Shown here piece after piece: positions 25,701 to 32,958 of a stretch of DNA of 64,000 nt (position 1 is its first letter; each line of letters begins with the position of its first letter). Source of the stretch: CAVONV01 sp963697355 (GTDB lineage Bacteria > Acidobacteriota > Vicinamibacteria > Marinacidobacterales > DATDRI01); assembly GCA_963697355.1 (NCBI GenBank), contig CAVONV010000023.1, positions 806,001 to 870,000 of the forward strand, written 5' to 3'. Below the pieces are notes generated by a model. It worked only from the letters and a program-made list of their open reading frames with translations. It had not been told where the DNA came from and did no database searches. The position numbers and the translations under genes are program-made.

Positions 25701-27043
25701 TCAAGCCGGGCGACATTCTCGTGGGCAAGGTGACTCCGAAGGGAGAGACCCAGCTCACTCCTGAAGAGAAGCTCCTTCGCGCCATTTTTGGGGAAAAAGC
25801 GGGGGATGTTCGAGACGCTTCTCTGACCTGTCCGCCGGGCATCGAGGGAATCGTCGTCGATGTGAAGATCTTCTCCCGAAAGGGCGTGGAAAAGGACGAC
25901 CGGGCGAAAGCGATCGAGGTCGAAGAGCTCGGCATGCTCGAGAAGAACCTGAACGACGAGATCCGCATTCTCAAGGAAGAGCGCAACAAGCGTGTCATCG
26001 AGCGCCTGTCCGGGTCTACGCTCATAGAAGATTTGGTGAATCCCCGAACGGGAGAGAAGATCTTGACCAAGAGGGTGAAGCTCACCAAAGACATGCTGCG
26101 AGAGCTGAGGCCTGCGTATCTCGATCTTCTCGAGACCGATGTCACCGCCGATGTCCTGGACGAGATTCAGGAGATCGAAGACAAGACGGAGCGTCAGATC
26201 GAGGTGCTCAAGGCTCTGTTCGACGAGAGAATGAGTCGTCTCCAAAAGGGTGACGAATTGCCCCCGGGAGTCATCAAGATGGTCAAGGTCTACGTGGCCA
26301 TGAAGCGGAAACTCTCTGTGGGCGACAAAATGGCAGGACGGCACGGCAACAAGGGTGTCATTGCCAAGATCGTGCCCGAGGAGGACATGCCCTATTTGCC
26401 CGATGGCACTCCGGTCGAGATCATTCTCAACCCACTTGGAGTTCCCTCTCGTATGAATGTCGGGCAAATTTTAGAGACCCACCTGGGATGGGCGGGGTAT
26501 GTTCTCGGAATGCACTTCGCGACGCCTGTTTTCGACGGAGCTTCGGAGTTACAAATCAAGGAGCTCCTGGCTCAGTCCAACGAGAGGCTAACCGACGAAG
26601 CCGCGCTCCGGCCCAATTTCCTCGAGGGAGGTAAGACCGTTCTCTTCGATGGGCGGGAAGGCAAAGCCTTCGAGCAGCATGTCACCGTGGGGTATATCTA
26701 TATGCTCAAGCTGTCGCATCTTGTTGATGACAAGATGCACGCTCGCAGTATCGGGCCTTACAGCTTGATCACACAACAGCCTCTCGGGGGCAAGGCTCAA
26801 TTCGGCGGTCAAAGGTTCGGTGAGATGGAGGTTTGGGCTCTCGAAGCCTACGGTGCTGGGCATACGTTGCAGGAGCTCCTAACAGCGAAGTCCGATGACG
26901 TGTACGGCCGAGCCAAGATCTATGAGGCCATCGTCAAAGGCGATACTTCATTTGCTCCCGGGCTGCCCGAATCGTTCAACGTTCTGATTCGTGAGCTTCA
27001 GAGTTTGTGTCTCGATGTGGAGCTCCTCAAGACGAAAGACTGA
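22748..27043 (+). CDS. rpoB: RNA polymerase beta subunit with N-terminal zinc-ribbon insert
   Basis: 1431 residues; AAGGAGT precedes ATG 22748. Conserved regions include the rifampicin pocket ([28 protein letters not shown]), [20 protein letters not shown] and the C-terminal [20 protein letters not shown]. Between FVEYSIG (residue 80) and [10 protein letters not shown] (residue 145) there are about 65 residues where E. coli-type beta has only a few. The insert holds four Cys pairs: CKC 84/86, CRSC 99/102, CPAC 118/121, CDIC 132/135, probably two zinc ribbons. I recall similar inserts in acidobacterial RpoB but cannot check. The catalytic core looks normal and it pairs with rpoC downstream. 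Confidence 0.98.
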   Translation: [1431 protein letters not shown]

Positions 27044-27048
27044 TGTTT

Positions 27049-27088
27049 GTACTCAAGTACTCGAGTACCCAAGTACTCGAGAAACAAG
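27049..27088 (+). repeat. 8-bp tandem repeat, GTACTCRA type
   Basis: GTACTCAA, GTACTCGA, GTACCCAA, GTACTCGA, GAAACAAG in perfect 8-bp register, starting 5 bases after the rpoB stop. It occupies the first third of the rpoB-rpoC spacer (27044-27165). Confidence 0.85.
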
Positions 27089-27165
27089 AAAGTGTTGAAG
27101 ACAGCTTTCTGGCCAACGGGCCAAAACTTCTTTTGGGAATGACCCAATAAAGGAAGGATTAGAAA

Positions 27166-30100
27166 TTGAAAGCTTTCGCAGCTCCTCGCGATAAAGGGAA
27201 CCTAGTCGTCGATTTCGACGCCATCAAAATCAGCTTGGCTTCTCCGGAGAAGATCCGTGCTTGGTCCCATGGTGAAGTGACCAAACCGGAAACGATCAAC
27301 TATCGGACCTTCAAGCCGGAACGGGACGGTCTTTTCTGCGCAAAGATCTTCGGCCCCGTCACCGATTGGGAGTGCTTGTGTGGCAAGTACAAGCGCATGA
27401 AGCATCGCGGAGTCATCTGTGACAAGTGCGGTGTGGAAGTTACCCAATCCAAGGTCCGGAGGGAACGGCTGGCGCATATCGAGCTTGCCTGTCCGGTCTC
27501 CCATGTTTGGTTCTTCAAAGGGCTCCCTAGCCGTATTGGTCATCTGCTCGATGTGTCGCTCCGGGATTTGGAGAGAGTCCTGTATTTCGAGTCTTGGGTG
27601 GTCATTGACCCGGGCAATACTCCTCTCAAGGACAAAGAGCTTCTGAGTGAGGAGCGCTATCGAACACTTCGAGAGGAACACAAGCAGGCGTTCCATGCGG
27701 GAATGGGTGCGGAAGCCATCAAAGAGCTCCTGAAACGAGTCGACGTTGAGGACTTGGCAGAAGAGCTCCGCGAATCGATGCGGACGGAAACTTCACTGCA
27801 AAAACGTCTCAAGTTTGCCAAGCGTCTCAAGGTCCTCGAGGCCTTCCGCAAATCCAACAACCGTCCCGAGTGGATGATCTTAGACGCTATTCCGGTCATT
27901 CCGCCCGAGCTGCGTCCGTTGGTGCCTCTCGACGGTGGACGTTTCGCGACCAGCGACTTGAACGATCTCTATCGTCGTGTCATCAACCGAAACAACCGGT
28001 TGAAAAAACTCATGGAGCTTCGTGCCCCGGACGTCATCGTCCGCAACGAAAAACGCATGCTTCAAGAGGCCGTCGATGCGTTGTTCGACAACGGCCGTCG
28101 CGGTCGGGTGCTGCGCGGAGCCAACAATCGACCGCTCAAGTCCCTGTCCGATACGCTCAAGGGTAAACAAGGCCGCTTCCGCCAGAATCTCCTCGGAAAG
28201 CGTGTCGATTACTCGGGCCGTAGCGTCATCGTCGTGGGACCGGAATTGAAGCTCCATCAATGCGGACTACCCAAGAAGATGGCGTTGGAGCTCTTCAAAC
28301 CCTTTATCTACAACAAGCTCGAACAGGTCGGTTTGGCCACCACGATCAAGGCGGCCAAGGAAATGGTGGAGCAACAGAAACCCGAGGTCTGGGATTTTCT
28401 GGAAGAAGTCATTCGTGAGCATCCGGTTCTCTTGAACCGCGCACCTACGCTTCACCGTCTAGGAATTCAGGCTTTTGAGCCCGTGTTGGTCGAGGGCAAG
28501 GCCATCCGGATCCACCCGCTCGTCTGTACTGCGTTCAATGCTGATTTTGACGGGGATCAGATGGCGGTTCACATTCCGCTTTCACCGGAATCCCAGATCG
28601 AGGCCGGTGTTCTGATGCTGGCGTCGCGTAACATCTTATCGCCCGCAAATGGGCAGCCGGTTGCGGTGCCGACGCAGGATATGGTGTTGGGTTGCTACTA
28701 CCTCACGAAGTCGCGGAAGGAGGCCAAAGGCGAAGGTCGTGCGTTTGCCACCGCCGATGACGTTGTCTTGGCACTCGAGGCGGGTGAAGTCGAGACTCTG
28801 ACCCCCATCCGGTTGCTCTTCAAAGGAGAGTTCATCGATCTGACCACAGCCTTCAACGATCAGGACGTGGTCCATGCCGAAGTTCAGTATGTAGACAACG
28901 AAATCATCGAGACGACCGTGGGGCGGGTCATCTTCAATGATCACCTTGCGCCGGAGATTCCTTTCATCAACGGTTTGTTGAAGAAAAAGGGATTGGGCAA
29001 CTTAGTGAACTTCTGCTACTTGCGGTTCGGGATCGAGAAGACGGTTCAGATGCTCGATTCGCTCAAGAATCTCGGCTTCTCCTATGCGACCAAGAGCGGT
29101 ATCTCCATCGGGATCGAAGACCTCGTTATACCGAGTCAGAAGAACGATTTGGTCGAAAGAGCCCTTCAAGAAGTCAAGGAAGTCGATGACCAGTACCGTG
29201 AAGGCGCTATTACCAAGGGTGAACGCTACAACAAAGTTATCGCCATTTGGTCTAACGTGACGGATAGCGTGGCCCAAGAGATGTTCGAAGAGATGGAACG
29301 GAAAGAGCGGGAGGCGAGCCAGTTCAATCCCATTTACATGATGGCCGACTCCGGCGCTCGTGGTTCGAAACAGCAAATCCGTCAGCTGGCCGGCATGCGT
29401 GGTCTGATGGCGAAGCCCTCGGGCGAGATCATCGAGACACCCATCACCAGCAATTTCCGTGAGGGCTTGACCGTGTTGCAGTACTTCATCTCGACCCACG
29501 GTGCGCGTAAAGGACTTGCGGACACGGCCCTCAAGACTGCAGATTCGGGATATCTCACTCGACGCCTCGTGGACGTGGCTCAGGACGTGATCGTCTCAGA
29601 GGGTGACTGTGGCACGATCAAAGGTATCTATGTGGGGGCGATCATCGAAGCTGGCGAGGTTATCGAGGCGCTCCGCGACCGCATCGTGGGACGTGTCTCA
29701 CTCGAGAAGATCAAGGACCCGTTCACCGGTGAGACCATCATCGAGCCCAATCAGGAAATCACCGAGAGCATCGCTAACGATATCCAGAACACTGGCGTGG
29801 AAAGGGTCAGAATTCGATCCGTATTGACTTGCGAGACCCGTCGCGGCGTTTGTGCCATGTGCTATGGTCGTAATCTCGCCACCGGTCGAGTCGTGGATAT
29901 GGGTGAAGCCGTAGGGGTTATTGCTGCCCAATCGATTGGTGAGCCGGGTACACAGCTCACGATGAGAACCTTTCACATCGGTGGTACCGCCAGTCGAGTT
30001 GCCGAACAATCGACTCTGGAAGCGAAGAACGCAGGTATCGTGAAGTTCATCAACCTCGCTACCGTCAAGGATAGAGAAAAAGACCTCGTGGTGATGAACC

Positions 30101-31371
30101 GTTCCGGACAAATTGCCATCGTCGACCAGAAAGGACGGGAGCGAGAGCGATACCCGGTCGTCTACGGAGCGAAACTCAAGGTCAAGGACGGCCAGGCGAT
30201 AACCGCCAACCAAGCCTTTGTTGAATGGGACCCCTATACATTCTCCATTCTGACGGAGGAAGGCGGTACCGTTCACTACAAGGACATCGTCCAAGGTCTG
30301 ACGGTCCATGAGGAGGTCGATGAGGTCACGGGTCTCTCGATGCCCGTCATCGTCGAATCACAAGACGAGAAGCGTCAACCGGCTCTCGTTATAAGAGACG
30401 GCGAGGGCGAAGATGTCCGCAGTTACCTCATGCCCTCTGGCGCTCACTTGATGGTGGGCGACGGTGAGGACGTTTTTCCGGGGCAAATCCTCGCCAAGAT
30501 CCCTCGTGAGACAACCAAGACGAAAGACATTACCGGCGGTTTGCCGCGTGTCGTAGAGCTGTTCGAAGCCCGAAAGCCGAAGGACCCCGCGGTCATCACG
30601 GAGATCGATGGTGTCGTTCGCTACGGTGGTATCAGCAAGGGCTTACGCAAGATATCGGTCACCGCGGAGAGTGGTGAGCCGAAAGACTACTCGGTACCGA
30701 GGGGCGTCCACATCAATGTGCAGGAAGGCGAGCGGGTCCGCGCCGGAGAGCCGCTCATGGACGGCCCGATCAATCCTCACGACATATTGAATGTCCTTGG
30801 TGAGAACGAGCTACAGAACTACCTGGTCAACGAGATTCAGGAGGTTTACCGCCTGCAAGGTGTGAATATCAATGACAAGCATATCGAGGTCATCGTTCGT
30901 CAAATGATGCGCTGGGTAAAAATTGAGGACGTGGGTGACACCCAGCTCCTCATCGACGAAACAGTCGACAAATTCCGGTTTGCCGAAGAGAACGATAAAG
31001 TCGTTGTCCGCGGAGGCCGACCGGCCACCGGTCGACCACTCTTGTTGGGGATTACCAAGGCATCGCTTTCTACCGACAGCTTCATTTCGGCAGCTTCCTT
31101 TCAGGAGACAACCCGTGTCTTGACCGAAGCGAGTATCAGTGGAAGAGTGGATTATCTCCGGGGCCTCAAGGAGAACGTCATCATGGGACGGCTCATCCCG
31201 GCGGGAACCGGTTTGGAGCAGCATCGCCAAGTCATGATTCCGGAGGCACCGGTCGTCGAGCTTCGTCCGGATCCGTTGGCGGAAGCGATCGAGGCCGAAG
31301 TCGAGTACATCGCCGAAGATCCGAACGCTCCCGAGGGCGACGTCGTCGATGCCCTACCGGAAGGAGAATAG
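27166..31371 (+). CDS. rpoC: RNA polymerase beta-prime subunit
   Basis: 1401 residues from TTG 27166; GGAAGGA lies upstream and no ATG is nearby. The N-terminal zinc finger is CLCGKYKRMKHRGVICDKCGVEV. The catalytic triple Asp is in FNADFDGDQMAVH. Bridge-helix and trigger-loop regions follow, with a second zinc site around CETRRGVCAMCYGRN, then SIGEPGTQLTMRTFH. The C-terminal ~25 residues form an acidic tail. It forms the RNA polymerase active centre with beta. Confidence 0.98.
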   Translation: MKAFAAPRDKGNLVVDFDAIKISLASPEKIRAWSHGEVTKPETINYRTFKPERDGLFCAKIFGPVTDWECLCGKYKRMKHRGVICDKCGVEVTQSKVRRERLAHIELACPVSHVWFFKGLPSRIGHLLDVSLRDLERVLYFESWVVIDPGNTPLKDKELLSEERYRTLREEHKQAFHAGMGAEAIKELLKRVDVEDLAEELRESMRTETSLQKRLKFAKRLKVLEAFRKSNNRPEWMILDAIPVIPPELRPLVPLDGGRFATSDLNDLYRRVINRNNRLKKLMELRAPDVIVRNEKRMLQEAVDALFDNGRRGRVLRGANNRPLKSLSDTLKGKQGRFRQNLLGKRVDYSGRSVIVVGPELKLHQCGLPKKMALELFKPFIYNKLEQVGLATTIKAAKEMVEQQKPEVWDFLEEVIREHPVLLNRAPTLHRLGIQAFEPVLVEGKAIRIHPLVCTAFNADFDGDQMAVHIPLSPESQIEAGVLMLASRNILSPANGQPVAVPTQDMVLGCYYLTKSRKEAKGEGRAFATADDVVLALEAGEVETLTPIRLLFKGEFIDLTTAFNDQDVVHAEVQYVDNEIIETTVGRVIFNDHLAPEIPFINGLLKKKGLGNLVNFCYLRFGIEKTVQMLDSLKNLGFSYATKSGISIGIEDLVIPSQKNDLVERALQEVKEVDDQYREGAITKGERYNKVIAIWSNVTDSVAQEMFEEMERKEREASQFNPIYMMADSGARGSKQQIRQLAGMRGLMAKPSGEIIETPITSNFREGLTVLQYFISTHGARKGLADTALKTADSGYLTRRLVDVAQDVIVSEGDCGTIKGIYVGAIIEAGEVIEALRDRIVGRVSLEKIKDPFTGETIIEPNQEITESIANDIQNTGVERVRIRSVLTCETRRGVCAMCYGRNLATGRVVDMGEAVGVIAAQSIGEPGTQLTMRTFHIGGTASRVAEQSTLEAKNAGIVKFINLATVKDREKDLVVMNRSGQIAIVDQKGRERERYPVVYGAKLKVKDGQAITANQAFVEWDPYTFSILTEEGGTVHYKDIVQGLTVHEEVDEVTGLSMPVIVESQDEKRQPALVIRDGEGEDVRSYLMPSGAHLMVGDGEDVFPGQILAKIPRETTKTKDITGGLPRVVELFEARKPKDPAVITEIDGVVRYGGISKGLRKISVTAESGEPKDYSVPRGVHINVQEGERVRAGEPLMDGPINPHDILNVLGENELQNYLVNEIQEVYRLQGVNINDKHIEVIVRQMMRWVKIEDVGDTQLLIDETVDKFRFAEENDKVVVRGGRPATGRPLLLGITKASLSTDSFISAASFQETTRVLTEASISGRVDYLRGLKENVIMGRLIPAGTGLEQHRQVMIPEAPVVELRPDPLAEAIEAEVEYIAEDPNAPEGDVVDALPEGE

Positions 31372-31410
31372 GGTCGGCGCGGGCTAGGATTCGGTGCGCC
31401 GACACGCACT

Positions 31411-31445
31411 AGTGGCCGGTGACCAGTCATCAGTGACCAGCATCC
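31411..31445 (+). repeat. 7-bp tandem repeat, AGTGACC type
   Basis: AGTGGCC, GGTGACC, AGTCATC, AGTGACC, AGCATCC in 7-bp register, 40 bases after the rpoC stop. Confidence 0.8.
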
Positions 31446-31559
31446 CCACGGTCAGGACGTTCGCCGCATCGGAGACTAACTTCGTGCGGATGCCCGTGCC
31501 CTTGCCCGATGCAAGTTAGTTGGAAGTCGGCCTACGCCAAGGCTTCCGCCTACGCCGAG

Positions 31560-31593
31560 GCTACGGCGGACAAGTCGGCGGACCCGCCGTAGC
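31560..31593. repeat. GC-rich REP-like hairpin
   Basis: GCTACGGCGG (31560-31569) pairs perfectly with CCGCCGTAGC (31584-31593). It is preceded by a duplicated GCCTACGCC-AGGCT motif. A related GGCTACGGTGG patch lies at 10299. There is no T-run, so it is more like a dispersed palindrome than a terminator. Confidence 0.6.
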
Positions 31594-31709
31594 TGGCGGT
31601 GTTGGCGCAGCGAGCGAAGGCGGGTGGCGATGCATCTCTAGTCATGCAAATGCCCGGATGTCATGGAAACAAAAGGAAATAGTGTAGTCCAGGAAGCTCT
31701 CGAACAGCG

Positions 31710-31745
31710 TTCTTGCGTTCTTGATTTCGTGATCTTTTGAAGTCC
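31710..31745 (-). repeat. degenerate 8-bp repeat, inverted orientation
   Basis: Units TTGCGTTC, TTGATTTC, GTGATCTT, TTGAAGTC in 8-bp register. The reverse complement resembles GAAATCAA/GAACGCAA, a decayed member of the octamer family. Confidence 0.5.
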
Positions 31746-31796
31746 TGCCTTGAGGGGCCGTTTCTTGGAAAGTACTGACAATGCTGGAAAAAGAGC

Positions 31797-31825
31797 TTGA
31801 CAGCTTTTGGATGTCCTGCTAGACT
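31797..31825 (+). promoter_or_regulatory. promoter of the rpsL-rpsG-fusA-tuf operon
   Basis: Perfect -35 TTGACA (31797-31802), 17-bp spacer, -10 TAGACT (31820-31825). The predicted start is about 80 bases before rpsL, leaving room for the leader hairpin at 31844. Confidence 0.7.
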
Positions 31826-31843
31826 CGTCAGGTTCTGCTCAAT

Positions 31844-31864
31844 GTGGGGTCCTTTGGGCCCCGC
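31844..31864 (+). promoter_or_regulatory. leader hairpin upstream of rpsL
   Basis: GTGGGGTCC-TTT-GGGCCCCGC, a 9-bp stem with two G-T pairs and a triloop, in the untranslated leader. No T-run follows. It may be a regulatory stem of the str operon. Confidence 0.45.
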
Positions 31865-31913
31865 ATTATTGATTCTAAGGGGGGTTTTGCAGCCCCGCGC
31901 GGAGGCCACGAAG

Positions 31914-32288
31914 GTGCCCACAATTAGTCAACTGGTTCGTAAGGGCCGGAAGCAAATTACATCGAAGACGGACAGCCCGGCCCTTCAAGGCTGTCCCCAG
32001 AAGCGGGGAGTGTGTGTGCGCGTGTTCATCTCCACTCCCAAGAAGCCCAATTCGGCCCTTAGGAAAGTTGCACGCGTCCGGTTGACCAATGGGATAGAGG
32101 TTACGACTTATATTCCGGGGATTGGCCACAACCTTCAAGAGCACTCGATCGTCCTCATTAGGGGCGGCCGAGTAAAAGATCTGCCAGGCGTTCGCTATCA
32201 CGTTGTCAGGGGTGCATTGGACACCGTCGGAGTCGAGGGCCGGAAAAACAGTCGTTCCAAATACGGGGCCAAGCGACCCAAGGTCTAG
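31914..32288 (+). CDS. rpsL: 30S ribosomal protein S12
   Basis: 124 residues from GTG 31914, with GGAGG upstream; the frame is open 39 codons further, but only this start gives the conserved N-terminus PTISQLVRKGRK. Decoding-site loops are STPKKPNSALRKVARV and RGGRVKDLPGVRYH. The lysines at the streptomycin-resistance positions are the wild-type ones, so no ribosomal streptomycin resistance is indicated. First gene of the str operon. Confidence 0.98.
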   Translation: MPTISQLVRKGRKQITSKTDSPALQGCPQKRGVCVRVFISTPKKPNSALRKVARVRLTNGIEVTTYIPGIGHNLQEHSIVLIRGGRVKDLPGVRYHVVRGALDTVGVEGRKNSRSKYGAKRPKV

Positions 32289-32329
32289 GGCCATATCGAG
32301 CAACATCGTATCGAAGAGGAATTCTAAAG

Positions 32330-32800
32330 ATGCCAAGGAGAAGGGAGGTCCCGAAGCGCCCTGTTCAACCGGACGCTCTCTATAATAGTGCACTCGTCTC
32401 GAAGTTCATCAACGTCATCATGGTGGGTGGTAAAAAGAGCACTGCCGAGACAGCCCTCTATCGCTCTTTTGACAAGATTCGGGAACGCACTCAAGAAGAT
32501 CCGCTAAAGGTGTTCAAGAAAGCGGTGGACAACGTGAAGCCATCGCTAGAGGTAAAGAGTCGTCGTGTGGGTGGCAGTAACTATCAAGTTCCTGTTGAAG
32601 TCAGGCCCGAGCGGCGAACATCCCTTTCCCTTCGCTGGCTGAAGTCGTATGCTCGCCAACGCCCCGAAAAGAACATGACCGATAAGCTGGCTGCTGAGAT
32701 CATCGATGCAGCCAATAACCGAGGCGGAGCGGTAAAGAAGAGGGAAGACACGCACCGTATGGCAGAAGCTAACAAGGCTTTTGCTCACTACCGTTGGTAG
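32330..32800 (+). CDS. rpsG: 30S ribosomal protein S7
   Basis: 156 residues, standard. It starts PRRREVPKRPVQPDALYNS and contains the rRNA-binding FKKAVDNVKPSLEVKSRRVGGSNYQVPVEV block (the RRVGGSNYQVP core is diagnostic). S7 nucleates assembly of the 30S head and lies at the E site. It is 41 bases after rpsL. The 158-bp spacer to fusA shows no clear element. Confidence 0.98.
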   Translation: MPRRREVPKRPVQPDALYNSALVSKFINVIMVGGKKSTAETALYRSFDKIRERTQEDPLKVFKKAVDNVKPSLEVKSRRVGGSNYQVPVEVRPERRTSLSLRWLKSYARQRPEKNMTDKLAAEIIDAANNRGGAVKKREDTHRMAEANKAFAHYRW

Positions 32801-32958
32801 TCAGCGACTCCAGCAGGCCCAGGCATCCAGGTCCGGGCGAATATTGGAATCGCACACGTACCCGCACAGGATTCTAACTGACATGCGTTGGTAGCTTGTC
32901 TCCCTTCGCGTGGAGTTGGATGGCCCTTTGAGGAGCCAATAGAAGAATTTAGTGACGT

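Larger units (their letters stand above)
31372..31913. other. long spacer between rpoC and rpsL: repeats plus str promoter
   Basis: 542 bp without a protein gene. It holds, in order: heptamer repeats 31411-31445; crossing inverted repeats GCATCGG/CCGATGC and ACTAACTT/AAGTTAGT (31466-31520); a GC-rich REP-like hairpin 31560-31593; octamer-like units in reverse orientation around 31710-31745; a strong promoter 31797-31825; and a leader hairpin 31844-31864. Confidence 0.8.

Noticed and set aside
24554..26467. 637-residue open frame on the minus strand opposite rpoB
   Set aside because: It is antisense to a highly conserved gene in the frame that codon bias keeps open. The composition (many Asp, His, Arg, Val) is that of a shadow frame, and no family motif is visible.
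31466..31520. Classical H-type pseudoknot
   Set aside because: The loop that would cross the 7-bp stem has zero bases, which is sterically unlikely; alternative pairing is more plausible.
31914..32288. Streptomycin-resistance substitution in S12
   Set aside because: Both key lysines (in TPKKPNS and GRVKDLPG) are the wild-type residues.
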